64,000 bases of DNA from Sabellastarte sp. h YS-2021 (GCA_964017235.1 OZ024936.1:35734040-35798039), one strand, 5' to 3'. Positions 12,180 to 24,858 are shown, numbered from the stretch's first letter. The notes: a model not told the origin generated them from the letters alone. Program-made: numbers and translations.

Positions 12180-12850
12180 CTTTGAAGAGAGGGTCAAAGG
12201 TAAAATCTGAATCCACAATAGGATTCAGGGCACATGATTTCCTAAAAGTTATTTTTCCATCCCAAACCTCTGAGACCCATAATAAAGGAGATGCAAAGTA
12301 TTAAATGTATCAATGAGCCCATTTAAATCAGACCCAATAAAAAATTCAGGGCACCTGATTTCCTACAAACTGTCTTCATATCCCAAACCTTTAAGACCAA
12401 TAACAAAGGAGATACAGGGGATTGAAAGTATCAACAACCCCATATGACCTTGAGGGAAGGGTCAAAGGTCAACTTTGATCCCACCAAAATATGCATTTAT
12501 TTATTTATTGGCGGTTTTACGTCGCTTTCAACACTGTACAGGTCATATCACGACGGGTGGTTTTGTATGCAGAGGAAACCAGTACATACAGTTGGTCAAG
12601 GTTCTGTACTGTAAACTGCCGACCATCGGTACGTAACTATCAACTTTCCCAGATAAGGTCCGCGGGTTTGAAACGCCGACCTCAGAGGTGGGAGGCGAGT
12701 GTGTTACCACTGCGCCACCATGCCGCCTGACCAAAATATGCAACCCACATACTTTCCCACAACTGATCTTCAAATACCAAACCCCTAGGATCAATAATAA
12801 AGGAGATAAAAAATAGCATCAGAGATGCCCGTACCCCACAGCCTGGGGAA
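12180..12850. repeat. Degenerate ~145 bp tandem repeat split by a SINE
   Basis: Words such as ATTCAGGGCACATGATTTCC, CATCCCAAACCTCTGAGACC and AATAAAGGAGATGCAAAGTA recur near 12230, 12355, 12480 and 12770. About four diverged units; the SINE at 12496-12730 interrupts one of them. Confidence 0.6.
12496..12730 (-). mobile_element. tRNA-derived SINE, copy 1
   Basis: Flanked by a perfect 12 bp target duplication CCAAAATATGCA (12484-12495 and 12731-12742). On the minus strand: tRNA-like head with A box TGGCGCAGTGGTA and B box GTTTCAAACCC, a conserved central part, then ACGTAAAACCGCC and a TAAA-repeat tail. Same family as 16545-16791 and 24655-24858. Confidence 0.92.
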
Positions 12851-13450
12851 ATAATTTCCAACACCATGAGATACTGAAGTAGTGCAACAGTACAAAGATC
12901 GGGATACTTTCAGAGCAGTGTCAGTTATATAAAGGTCCAACTAATGTTTAAGTAGAGAATATAATGTTTAAGAGAAAGAAAATGTATGTAAAGACAAAGT
13001 ATTAAAACATTAATCAGTAAACTAAAAACGATGACGCTGTAAAATTTATTAACTGGAGAATAGATGTCAATGGAAAATAGCGCAATTATGTAAAAGTATA
13101 TATAACAATCAGTAGAAGCAATCCATGTATCTTTGTCAAAAGAGAAACATGTCTCAAATATGGCAGGTGAACACACTTTGACAGAGCCAAAGCTAAAGAT
13201 AAGAATATCCCTTTTGACAACCTGGATAAATGTGTCAAGTTTAGTTTAAGAAATAGCATCACAGATGCCCGTACCCCAAAGCCTAGGGAAATAGTTTTCA
13301 TCACCATGAGATATAGAATAAAACAGTACAAAGATCTGGATACTTTCAGAGCAGTGTCAGTTATATAAAGCTCTAAATAATGTTTAAGTAGACAAAATAA
13401 CATCTAAGAGAAAGAAAATGCATGTAAAGATAAACTATTAAAATAATACA
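12805..13450 (+). repeat. Direct duplication of a ~190 bp segment, ~440 bp apart
   Basis: AGATGCCCGTACCCCACAGC ... ATACTTTCAGAGCAGTGTCA ... at about 12820-13010 recurs at about 13263-13450 with scattered differences. The segment between (13140-13200, AAACATGTCTCAAATATGGC) also occurs at 10555-10605, so this is a dispersed composite repeat. Confidence 0.75.
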
Positions 13451-13469
13451 TTTGAATAGCAAGATGACA

Positions 13470-14190
13470 ATTGTCCAATTGGAGTTTCTACTGGTAGAAA
13501 GTCCAATCAAGGAGATTTGGGTATTGCCCTGGGGTCCAAAATCTAAAAAACTTGGCATAATAAAAAACCTGCTCAAAATCTGGATGAGGAGACAGTACTG
13601 CAAGCTTTACATGCTGAGACCAACAACTGGGCCGTTGTGACAAAAAATGCTGGGTCTTAATAGGTTAACTAAATGCCATGTAAAAAGTGACTGCTGTCAA
13701 AATTTAATTGGGTAAAACTGTACTTCACTTGAAAAATGGTGATAAAATTTGAAGCTGATTGTAAAATTCTTGAAATAGATTGAAAATTTCTGTTTCTGTC
13801 ATGTCTATATCAAATTGGTGTTACAGTAAAAAAATTTCTTTAATATACATTTTCTTCATTTATGAAAGTTGCACCTTGCTTAGATGACAGATTTATATGG
13901 ATAGAAGGCCCACTGTTTCTGTTTTAATTGGACTTTCTTTCAAGCTTTTATTGAGTTTTTACAAAGATTATATTCTGGTATACAGAGCCATACCTAAATC
14001 TCTGAGATTAGAATATTAAACAAGTTTATTAAATTTTGGATTCCCGAGCAATACCCAAATCTAGATTGGACTTTCTACCGGTAGAAACTCCAATTGGACT
14101 TTCTACCAAGTTTATGTTGGTAGAAACTCCAATTGGACTTTCTACCAGTAGAATTTGAAATTCTACCAGATTGGACTTTCTACCATGACA
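13470..14190. repeat. Cluster of inverted copies of GGACTTTCTACC/GGTAGAAACTCC
   Basis: The self-complementary block TTTCTACCGGTAGAAA with flanks TTGGAC and CTCCAA occurs at 13475-13510 in one orientation and at 14066-14190 as three or four partial copies in the other. Looks like terminal inverted repeats of a small element (about 715 bp) with extra copies at the right end; no target duplication recognised. Nothing coding between. Confidence 0.5.
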
Positions 14191-14937
14191 TACATATAAA
14201 TACATGAATTAGTTTAATTTAAAATAAATAACTTTAATGGAAGGTTCATTAAAAAACGATTTTGTTATATGAAATAATATACAGTGTTTCCGTTTACGCA
14301 CAAATGTGAGTAAATTTACGTCAAAATCAAGCGATTTACGCACATAATATTTACCTGAGGGTCAAACTGACGCCGAAGCATTTGTAAAAAGAAATATCAA
14401 TATTTCGCCTATATATATTCTTTATTTATTACCTGTTACTGCGCATGTGTGGGATCAAAAGGTGAAGAGTCTACGAGGTCACGCATGCGCATTTCGCGTT
14501 ATTCAATAACAAACCCCCCCAAAGGACGCAAGATTTTTTACTGAAACTGAGATGCCATGCAATAAAACAGTAATGAAGATAAAATTTCAAGTGGGGCGAG
14601 AGCTACGCAGATGAGATCCATCTTAAACGGCCAGTGGTAGAATGTACCCTAGCAAATCTTACTCAAAACGTGATCTCTGCTAGGACGCCGAATGATGACA
14701 AATACCAAGTGTGCAGTGGGAGACACGTTCTACTAAATCTTGGAAATTCTTGAATTTTTAACCCCGGAAACTTCCCCAGAAAATATTACCTCTGAGATCC
14801 GAAAATATTTACAGGGGTTGTAGCAAAAACACTGTAATTTTAGAACCACTCGATGGATTTTTGTCAAATAAAAAGCAACATAAACTACAATAATTTGTCT
14901 TTCAAACAGTATAAATATCATATTTGTAGCATAAACA
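14191..14937. other. Non-coding, no feature recognised
   Basis: AT-rich sequence with a short GC-richer patch (14330-14520) containing GCGCATGTGTG and CGCATGCGCATTTCGCG words. I see no exon or repeat family here. Confidence 0.4.
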
Positions 14938-16320
14938 AGACCACTGCCGCGGTGTGTATCTCCCGCCGAGCATTAAAGGGGAAGAAATACCTTTTCCGAG
15001 ATATTCATAATTTTTCAATTTCCGCTAAAATCCAAAATGGCTGCCAAAAGTGGCGAAAACTGAAATTTTTACCCTAGGCACAGAATACTCTTGTACTACC
15101 CTGCAGGTCAAAAATTCGCTCAAAATCGCTCTATCTATTACGATTTTCTAGATATTCACACTTTTTCATTTTCCGCTAAAATCCAAGATGGCTGCCAAAA
15201 GTGGCAAAAATTGAAATTTTTCCCCTAGCCACAGGACACTCCTGTACTACCCTGTGGGTCAAAAATTTGTTCAGAATCACTCTATCTCTTACCGTTTCCG
15301 AGATATTTTCAATCTTTTATTTTCCGCTTAAATCCAAGATGGCCGCCAAAAGTGGTGAAAAATTCAAATTTTTCCTCTTTGTAGTTTGTATAGGATACTC
15401 TTGTACTACCATGTGGGTCAAAACTTCGGTCAATATCGCTCTATCTCGTACAGTTTTTGAGATATTCACACTTTTTCATTTTCTGCAAAAATCCAAGATG
15501 GCCGCCAAAGTGGCAAAAATTGAAATTTTTCCCTTTGAGTATGATACTCCTGTCCTACCCTGCAGGTCAAAAATTCGCTCGAAATCGCTCTATCTCTTAT
15601 GGTTTTCATGATATTCACACTTTTTCATTTTCCGCTAAAATCCAAGATGGCCGCCAAAAGTGGCGAAAATTCAAATTTTTTCCTTGGGCACAGGATACTC
15701 CTAAACTACCATGTGGGTCAAAAATTTGCTCAAAATCGCTCTATCTCTTATGGTTTTCAAGATATTTGTGATTGTTTTTCACATTTCCACTAAAAGTAGC
15801 AATAAAGTAGCCATTACTCACTTGTACATTGAGCAACAGGTGTGAAACTTAAATATGTTACAGTTCACAAAAAAGTAGATGAACAACATATTTGAGAGAA
15901 ATTGTGTAGCTGCAATACTTTTGAAGATATAGGCCATTTACTCATTATGGTTACCATTAAAAATTGACAAAGTAGCTATTACGCACTTAGCTATGGAGAT
16001 ACACTTCCAAACTACTGACCATGCTGTAGCTGTGGAGAAAGTACCTGAACAACATATTGGAACAAAATACTCTAAATGCAATAGTTTGAGAGTTATAAGT
16101 CATATAATTATATTAGGTAAAAGTGCTATTACTCACTCAAAAGTAGGCCAAAGTTCACCAAACCCCAAAAAATATTGAAGAGCATAAAAATTCATTACGA
16201 CAAGTAATTTCCCAAAAATGTGTAACTGTAGTAGTTTCAGAGAAAACTGCATGGACGCACGTACACACACACACATGGTGCAAATTATAATCTCCCACCG
16301 GCGAGCCGGGCGGGAGATAA
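14938..16320 (+). mobile_element. Array-bearing element E4
   Basis: The left end is CACTGCCGCGGTG (a 6 bp stem) followed by TATCTCCCGCC (14957-14967). The right end is a strong stem-loop at 16290-16318 (ATCTCCC...CCGGC-GA-GCCGG...GGGAGAT) followed by GATAATA, so the left arm TATCTCCCGCC is repeated inverted at the right end. The core is a tandem array of five ~150 bp units (15020-15765) containing ATCCAAGATGGCCGCCAAAA. The rest (15780-16260) has GAGTAATAGCTACTTT-type words, inverted, also found in element X. Fragments of this family occur at 12018, 48335-48440 and 53570-53790. Confidence 0.75.
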
Positions 16321-16544
16321 TAAAAATTATTTTTTAGAAACTATCAACATAGAGTATGTCATTGAAAACTGAATAGTGCTTCTGTTCATTTTTGCTACCT
16401 TAAAAATCACCCAAAAGTAAGAGGAAAAAAGTCAAGTTTATTTTTTGACTGTTTTCTTTACCCTGATGTACACAGGTGTATTTAGATATTTTTTATGAAT
16501 GTACAACCATGTACAATGTACTATGATTTGCTGTCAAAGTGATA

Positions 16545-16791
16545 AAAATTTATTTATTTATTTATTTATTTGGGGTTTTACGTCACTTTCAACACTGTAC
16601 AGATCATATCACGACGGGTAGTTGGGAGGGCAGAGGAAACCAGTACATACAGTTGGTCAAGGTTCGGTACTGTAAACTGCCAACCAACGGCAAGCAGCTA
16701 CTAGCTTTCCCACTCGAGGTCGGGCCTGGAACCGAACCCCAATCTGAGAGGTGGGAGGCAAGAGTGTTACCACTTTGCCACCATGGCCCCT
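16545..16791 (-). mobile_element. tRNA-derived SINE, copy 2
   Basis: Perfect 10 bp target duplication CAAAGTGATA (16535-16544 and 16792-16801). Minus strand: A box TGGCAAAGTGGTAA, B box GGTTCGGTTCC, central domain, then ACGTAAAACCCC and a (TAAA)n tail. The best preserved of the three copies. Confidence 0.93.
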
Positions 16792-17850
16792 CAAAGTGAT
16801 ACCCAACGGCTGTGTACGCAAGACCCATATCACTGCTAGCATACCCAACAGCTGTGTACATACACTAATGGCATCCCCAACTATCCTGCACTCAAAGTAG
16901 TGAACTTATGTTCCTAATGGTGATGCACCCTAGATCAATATCATCGTTAGTGAACCCAGCAGTTGTGTAGCACAGTGTAGGCAAGATGTATTTCACTGCT
17001 AGTGTACCCAACGGCTGTGTATGTACACTAACGGCATACCCAACTATCCTGTATCCAGTTAAAGCACTAAGTTCTATTTCCCCAATGGTTATGTACCCTA
17101 GATTTATATCATTGTTGTTTTTTTTTGTGTACCCAAAAGCTGTGTAAGGTACTGGGCTACTGGCATACCCAAATACCCTGTACCCAAGGCTGTAAACTCT
17201 GTGTTCCCAATGGTTGTGCACCCAAGATCAATATCAGTGCTGGCATACCCTGTGGCTGTGTACACAAGACCCATATCACTACTAGCGTACCCAGCGGTTG
17301 TGTACACTAGCAGTGATATTGGTCTACTGTACCCAGCGGTTGTGCACACAAGATCTATATCGCTGCTACTAGACTGAGGCTGCTAGTGTTGCCAACAACT
17401 CCAAATTTTTTACAGCCTACCCTATTTCTCATTACCCCAAGTTAGTATGCGCTCAATGCTTGTACACTCAACATCAGTACCTTTTACAACACACTCAACA
17501 GGTCTGCATCCAAGGCACTGTGAAGCAATTAGTTTTTAAGGAATTTTTTGAGTAGTCACAAATGGGCCAAGGATAACTCTGTATTAAAATGATTCAGCTT
17601 ATCATGGGTTTGCACTGTGAAACATCAGAATAACTTGGTTATTGTTAATTTTGACAAAGTTCAAAGGACATGCCAGAAATTGAGGTAAGGAAGAAGTGAT
17701 TAAAATTTGGGTACACTGGGAGTGATCTTGTGTACATAGCCGTTGGGTATGCTATCGATAATATAGATCTTGTATAAACAGCCGTTGGGTATGCTAGACC
17801 AATATCACAACTAGCGTACACAGCTGTTGTGTAAATAACCACTCCGTTTA
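16792..17850. repeat. Degenerate ~50 bp minisatellite with an inverted segment
   Basis: Words CCCAACGGCTGTGTACGCAA and GACCCATATCACTGCTAGC recur about every 50-60 bp from 16800 to 17370. After a unique spacer (17380-17700) the same words appear in reverse complement (17715-17840, AGCCGTTGGGTATGCTA). The open frames on both strands here are by-products of the repeat. Confidence 0.8.
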
Positions 17851-18444
17851 ATTATAGTACTAGATCATTGATTCAATATATTGCACCGACAGAATGTTTT
17901 AATTCCACAGCCAATGTAAGTATAAGTAGGTAGGTTATAAAATACTTTATAATGTATGGCGTTTATAACATGGACGTGACGGTTCTGAAATCAAGAGAAT
18001 TATGACCCATGCCGGTTCCGAAGACACTGATTATTTCATTATCGCTCAAAACCACACTCATACACTACACGTCCTTACATGCAATATGAAAGATAATATC
18101 CCAGTTATTTCTTGTGGATCTATAGGAGTATTTGCCATTTGAAAACTGCAGATCTTTGCAGATATGTAGCAAAGATATGGGAGTGAACCAGTTTCAGAAC
18201 ACTGCCAACTCAAACCTGACAACACATAACGTAGTGGAGCACGACAGCAAAATATTTTGGTAATCACAGTACACTCGTGTCACTAATAGATTTTCCATAT
18301 TGTCCACAATACCCACGTCATTCTGAAACACCAGTACACCCATGTCACTACTGTTAGACGGCATTAATGTGACACAGTGATACAAAACAGGTAGCTAAAC
18401 TCATGTTATGTGATACATATGTATACATTCATCCTCATAAACCA
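17851..18444. other. Non-coding, no feature recognised
   Basis: AT-rich sequence without a splice-consistent exon or a recognised repeat. Candidate location for the missing TMEM18 first exon, but I could not find one. Confidence 0.3.
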
Positions 18445-19002
18445 GGGCCCGTATTCACGAAAGGTCTTAGACTTAGCCAGGCCATAGGCTTAAATCCAGT
18501 CTTAAAGTTAAGACTTTTGTCTCAGCTAAGTTTTGTCTTAAAACCGTATTCACAAAGGCTGACTTAGCTAAGTCCAAGATTATCAAATAACCACAGTGGT
18601 TTTCTATGTCATGTGACCTTTCTTTTCTATTCAAACTATACTATTGGTGACATATATCCTTCATTTAATACATTTTATCTAAGGAAAAGTGCTGTTTTGA
18701 AATGGAAAACCTTATTACCACATATAAACTTGCAAACATATACTTTATTTACAGCCATTTCAAATTTTGAAGTGGAGAAAAGTTTATGGCGGCCATATTT
18801 AAGTCCTCTTTACAAAATTTAAGCCCACTACTAACCAGTCTTAAAGTTGAGCCCTTGGCTAAGCCTAAGACCAGTCTTAAATTCTTTGTGAATACCACTA
18901 AGCCTAAGACAAAAGTCTTAGCAGGTTTTGGGCAGAAACTTGAAACAAAAGTCTCAACTTTAAGCCTAAGCCCTGGCTAAGACCTTTTGTGAATACGGGC
19001 CC
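18445..19002. mobile_element. Non-autonomous TIR transposon (558 bp)
   Basis: The ends are inverted repeats GGGCCCGTATTCACGAAAGG and (reversed) GGGCCCGTATTCACAAAAGG, extending through AGTCTTAAAGTTAAGAC-like sequence. It shares GGCGGCCATATTTAAG with the larger element at 54086-55993, whose ends begin GGGGCCGGTTTCACGAAGCC, suggesting one superfamily. No transposase. Confidence 0.85.
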
Positions 19003-19329
19003 AGGGTTCACTAGGCTTATTCAATTCACGATCACTTGAATCATGATCTAAGTGTTCAGTCTCTCTCATAGGATCACTTGGTGTAATGATATTAGTTACA
19101 TGAGAGGCCCCAATAGAATAGAAAAGATCACTTCGGATCACTAAAATCACTTGAATCATTGTGGATAGAATAAGCCTAAAGATTGCATTTGTGAATAATT
19201 TAAGGAAATTACATAAATCAGACAATATAATGGCAACCCGTTTAACATTAATGCCGTAATTGCCCTTTGAAGAATTACAAAATTTATATGGTCTGTCAAG
19301 TAGATCTAGATTTACCTATTATAGACTAA

Positions 19330-19640
19330 CAGGTTTACTTCCCGCAGACACGTAACTTTGAAATCAGGATGAAGCCAACAGTGAAATCTGTTTGAAATTC
19401 ATGTAAACTTTGCAAACAAATTTTAGTTGATTCAATGGGTAAAAGCTGAATGTGAAATCTGGTTGAAATATGTGTGGATGTTGCAAACTATTTTAATTGG
19501 ATCCAAGAAGGAATTCATATGGAAATCAATGGGTGAAATCATGTTAAAATACATGTAGATTTTGCAAACCATATTTAGTTGGATCCAGTCAGTGAAATCA
19601 GGTTGAACCCATTGGATGATATTATGTTGCAGTATTTTTG
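19330..19640 (+). repeat. ~100 bp tandem repeat, about three copies
   Basis: GTGAAATCTGGTTGAAAT...TTTGCAAAC...TTAGTTGGATCCA recurs at about 19380, 19450, 19535 and 19600 with moderate divergence. Confidence 0.65.
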
Positions 19641-22600
19641 AAGTTGCAGGTTATTCTTAATTGGCCATGGATCCAGTGTTGTAATGTTACTCCAACACAG
19701 ATTTATTTTTAAAGAAATCATGGCATTTTTATTTCTTCTTTCTGGTTTAGCAGCTCAAACTATTCTTTCTAATATGGGTAGTTGAATTCTAAGAATGATA
19801 TATGAAATGGTAATTTTCCATTTAATTCATACATACATTTTTACTTGTTCATGGATGATGGTTGTTACATTGTATTTGTTCATAATATTACATGAGCAAT
19901 CAAACTTCACTGTTCAGTGTGTGATTATATATTATGATCTTTTGTATTTTTGAACTATATATCCATTAATTTATATTTATATAATAGACTCATCCAATTT
20001 TCATAATCTGATGAAGTCTGGGGAATATTTTAAACATTTTCTGTCTTATTGTTCATTTTAACATGATACGGATGTGTCCGTCATTCTGATTGGCCAAGAG
20101 CGATTTCTAAACCATCTAAAATTCTGCATCAACATTAAAGCTGTTCCATCAACCTTTCCATGCATTTCAAATAAACAGAATCAGCTGTTTCCATTTTTCT
20201 TATTTACATAAGTTACGGTGCAAAATATATGTAAATAGGGAAAATTTCTTTTAAAAGAAACAATTCTTTCAAATGTAAATTGAACAAATATTGAAAATGG
20301 ATGAATATGGTAATTTTGATCTACTTTGAGAAGAGTTTGAGTTACTCTCTGGCTGTGTTCAATTAACGGAACAGCCAACATGGCGGAGCCCTATTGTGTT
20401 CACTTGGACAATTTTTTTTTTAATCTTGCAAGTGTTTGAGGTATTTTATTTTAAACAGTCATGTTAGAATAGGATTCGCCTTTGTTCTTTAACCATGCCA
20501 ACCAGTCTAAAATCCTGTGTTTAGATGGTTTTTGGGTGCTATATTATTAGATATTATATTAAATATAGCCATTGCAGTTAGAGAGAAACTCTTATTATAC
20601 AGCAAAAATAAAAATAAAATCGCAATATTAGTTACTTAATTCTCTCCTCTTTTAAAATATTCATGTTCTGAATGTAATTTGAAAAACCATGCTAAATGCA
20701 TACAACTTAAAAATCTTTTTTCATGCTTGAATAATACTGATAAACTTGGTGCAAATAACATAATATATGATACAAGTCTAAAATAAAGATATCTGACCTG
20801 AATATGATAATTTGCCCGTATCTTTGATAAATAATCCATTGCTTATTAATGGATGCAGTCCTTTATGAGACCTAGAACTGGATTTTATTGAGAGCATCAG
20901 GACTAAATTAATCAAAAGAAAGTCTAGTTAGGCATATTTTTGATGTCCTTTATCTCTTATATTACAACTTGCTATCCATTTATTTTTTTTCAAAATGTCA
21001 TCTTTCTTGATGAAGCTTAAATTATTTTTAACAAAGCTGTATAAACTAATTTTAGATAGAATGCAGAAAACATAAAAATCTGATAAAAAAACATTACAGG
21101 CTTTCAAAATGGGATATGTGGGCTACTAATGTTGTGAAAGACATTAAGCTATGAAACTATTTTCTTACAATCCGAGCAACAATGTATCCATTTACAGCCA
21201 GCTAGTGTGTGAGACTCTCGTAGAAGTGATGTTATTTTACCCCTTCTTGCCAGTTTTGTGTGGTGAGAGGGATTGTTTATTAGAGGCAGATAAACTGTGT
21301 TTTACACATAACATAGCTTGTTGGGAGGTGTTTCTGTGTGAATTCATCACAACTCCCTGTATATTTTCAAATATATTTAAGTTCTTTCTTATCTCATTTA
21401 AAAGCTACTTGACAGTCTCTTGTTTTTTTTGGTTTTTGTTTTGTTATTCTTAAAATTAAACTAAAACACTTAAAATAAAAAGATTTTTCAAATTTTACAA
21501 CCTTTAGTTTAATTAATTTATGGTCACATATGACATGATTTTTTTTTTGTTATTTCTGTAGTGAACATATGATTTTTAGTAATGACTGATTAATGTAAAA
21601 ACAAAATTAAATTTGTATGTATGGTGAAGAAAATAATTTTCTACTGGAACTTTTTAATGTGCACATTCTGTATATAATACAAAAAGACAGTTGAATAAAT
21701 GAATGTTTAAAGAGATCAAAAAAAATACAAGAAGTCATTTTTAACAATATGTTTACTCATTTTGCCATAGTTAATTGTTTAAGAACAAACAATTTTCTAC
21801 CTCAGTATAATGTTTTACCACTCTCTCTTCAATCTGTTAATACATGATTGGTTCTGACTTGATTTTGTCATGAGGTCAAACTTTTTAAGCATGAGCTTTG
21901 GTGAGGCTGGTGCTTCTAGAAATCACTTGTTTTATTTTCATTTTTGTTTCCAAACTTGCATGAATTGTGGCATATCGTGGTGAGTACCCATCTCTTCAAT
22001 AAAGTTAAGCAGCAATGGGCTATGTTAGTGTTAGAAACCCGTTTCGTGTTTATCAAGGTAAATAGGAAATTTAGATTTTTATGGACAGAACCACTGTTAT
22101 CACCTAATACGAATTCTACCTGACTGATCCTGTTTTTTTTATTTCACAAGGAACATCTATTTTATTATCATAGTAAAGATAAAGTTTCTTATGATGGGGC
22201 ATTACCAAAAAAGGTGTTTAATTGTTTCTGTATTTATTTGGTAGAAAAACATTTTTCTGTGTTGACTAGATTACATCTAGAGAGACCCTTATTGCATGTT
22301 GGTATAGTTTGGAGTAAAATACTATCATGGAAGACCCTTAAAGAGGACTCACCTTTCAAAATTGATACTGTATATTTTTCCATTTTATGACCTCTATTAA
22401 TTTTTACCAGTCCAGCCTTATTTTAGTAGACATATTTACAAAGTTTAGGGGCAATTTTTACAATTTTCTGTTGGATATTCTGTTTTGCTTCAGTTTGTAT
22501 ATTTTTTTCCATATGTACTAAGATCTCTGTGTCTTAGGATACTGTTCATCAAACTGTAAAAGCCAGAAAATTTATATCATGCAATTTTATATTTCTGTTT

Positions 22601-23150
22601 AAAATCATGGAAACCATAATAATGACTAGTTTCCACTATAAGGTCATTTATATATAAAGCTCTATTACCTTGATGTTTTTTACACCACCTACTCCAAATT
22701 TATGGGATTGTCATTTACTAGAACTCATATGGGGAGGGTCATAGGGTCAACATCATCTGGCATTGTTAGTTTATAGATTCCCAGCTTGCTATAATGTCTT
22801 CCAAGAATGGATTTTTTCATACCTTGAGTAAAACATTTAATTAAAAACATATTTATTCACCTATGATAATGAACTCAATATACTAAAATATATTATTCAC
22901 CTGCTTGCGATAGCAAAATTAAAGGCTACCTGCAAACTGCATCCTGTTACTGTAACGGCATTCTGCTAGTGTGTCTTTTAAAATGGACAAGGTTGTGTGT
23001 GTCTGTAGAACTCTTTTATCATATAAGGACATTGGATCATAGATCTCTGTGTTTTGCAGCAAATTCTTTTTGTATGGCACTGATGGTTTACTAATGCAAT
23101 CTAGAACCGTTTGGGGTCTGTATTATTTACCTTTATATTATTATCCTTAT
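19641..23150. other. AT-rich non-coding region, no gene recognised
   Basis: Several short ORFs exist (e.g. 21151-21453 +) but none shows a known domain, splice-consistent extension or typical coding composition. Parts of 21990-22800 read like a badly decayed LINE on the plus strand, but I could not assign a domain. Confidence 0.3.
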
Positions 23151-23250
23151 TAAATTAATTAGTAGAAGTACTAATTAATGGCGTACCGGCACGAAATACT
23201 CACCAGGGCGGCGCTATGATCGATGTGACCTAAACAAAAAACGTATGTGA
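23150..23250. repeat. Perfect 11 bp-arm palindrome plus a segment shared with the CHRAC1 upstream region
   Basis: ATTAATTAGTA-GAAG-TACTAATTAAT at about 23155-23187. On the minus strand the adjacent GGTCACATCGATCATAGCGC...TACGCCATTA matches the plus strand at 27256-27325 (GGTCACATCGATAACGGCGC...CGCCATTAGTAGAAGTAG). Confidence 0.65.
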
Positions 23251-24115
23251 CAGAATAACCAGGAAGTAGCGAATATTAATTTATCTGATTTCTGGATTTA
23301 TACGCATTTATCTTATAAAAAATATAATGGAAATAGTGTAATAAATTATATAAATTAGTTCCGTGAAGAATATAGAATTTGTATGAGATATTTGTAGCAG
23401 TTTTAACATAAATCCCCTATTTTCGCCCAGTTGTAGCTAAATAGAGTAACGAAGATGTGTTTCAGACAAAAAATACTGGTTTGAATCTAATGAAAATAAA
23501 TTTTTAGAGGAAATCAAAAAAAGAAATATTTAAAAGAAATTCATTTCATCAATAAGGCCTCATTTTCTTCGATATTTCCAAAAATATTTAAATCACAAAT
23601 ATGTCATATACGTACATACAAATTTTTTTTTGTAATTTCATCCCAAATTTTTTCAATTTTTTTTTTATTTATGGACTTATTTTACTTATTATTTAAACAA
23701 ACTGGTGGATAATAAATAAAACACCCAATAAATTGTTTCATATATTTATGTACCTATTTCCTAATATTTTTGTACTATTTTCCCATTATTATCCTATTAT
23801 AAATTAAATAATCAGTCAAAAATCATCTCCAAAAATAACTGTACAGGTTAAAGAAACCCCATTTCGCCCACCTTAGAAGAACAAAAAAAAAAAATTCAAA
23901 GTACCTTTTCTTGGCCAAAAACCCCCACTATTCTGTAGCTTTATATTTATATTTTTATATAAAAAAATTAGCTTAGTGTGTGTAGTGTACATATTATTTT
24001 ATCTAAAATTTTCTGAAAATTTTTCGCTGATTTTTTTTTGGCAAATACACAAATATTTTTATCTAATTAACATGTACGTACCAATTACTGGTGTTCTCAA
24101 CCATTTTCTAAATTT
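23251..24115. other. Very AT-rich non-coding region
   Basis: Poly-A/T runs and no recognisable gene or repeat family. Confidence 0.3.
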
Positions 24116-24610
24116 ACCCAGATAGCATTCCGACGGTGGGCCAACGTTGGCCCGACGTCAGCACATCCGTCGGTCCGATGTTGGCTGCCAACATTGGCCC
24201 AACGGCTTGTTGACCAGCGGTCCGACGTTGGGCCAACGTCGGCAAGACAACGGTAAAAAAATTTTACTCAATGTATAGCATCAGCCAATGAGGTTCCAGC
24301 ATGGTGTTATATGTTATGAATTTATAATGAGAATATCATTTTTATGTCTAAAATTGTTAAATAGTTAGTTAAAATTCATGGGCTCACTGAAATATGATTT
24401 TTAGAAATACCATAATAAATAATTTTTTACTGAGTTTCACAAAATCCCCTATTATTGCTTGCCGCCATCTTGCATAAAAATCCACCGTTGGCCCAACGTC
24501 AGCATAATATAGAGATATCTAACCCGAGTTGCAGTTGGCAAGCCACCGTTGGGCCAACGTTGGCCCAACGTCGGCAAAATCTTCTGACCATGCGACCAAC
24601 AGCCAACGTC
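24116..24610. repeat. Cluster of self-complementary GTTGGGCCAACG / CGTTGGCCCAACG words
   Basis: About ten copies of GCCAACGT/ACGTTGGC in both orientations at 24130-24245 and 24480-24610, with a plain AT-rich centre. The paired clusters look like long terminal inverted repeats of a ~490 bp foldback element. Confidence 0.6.
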
Positions 24611-24654
24611 TTTCCGAAAAAATTTTAAAGAAATGCCAGGAAATTTTGTATGGA

Positions 24655-24858
24655 TTTTATTTATTTATTTGCTGCTTTACGTCACGTTCAACAGCCAGGG
24701 TCATATTGCGACGGGTAGCTTACAGGTGGAGGAAACCAGTGCATACTGGACTGTAAACCACCGGGCATCAACAAGTAACTACCAACTTTCCAACATGAAG
24801 CGCCCAGCCCGAGATTCGAACCGGCGGCCTCTAACCGCTACACCACTGAGCCCCCTAA
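24655..24858 (-). mobile_element. tRNA-derived SINE, copy 3
   Basis: Target duplication AAATTTTGTATGGA / AAATTCTGTATGGA (24641-24654, 24859-24872). Minus strand: A box TGGTGTAGCGGTTAG, B box GGTTCGAATCTC, tail ACGTAAAGCAGC plus AAATAAATAAAT. Somewhat shorter than copies 1 and 2. Confidence 0.9.

Noticed and set aside
20340-20381. Possible TMEM18 first exon on the minus strand (ATG at 20381, donor-like GTAACT in matching phase)
   Set aside because: Only 12 codons, no recognisable similarity, weak donor; kept as a bare possibility.
21151-21453. 100-codon plus-strand ORF as a gene
   Set aside because: No domain, low-complexity aromatic-rich translation of AT-rich DNA, no supporting splice sites.
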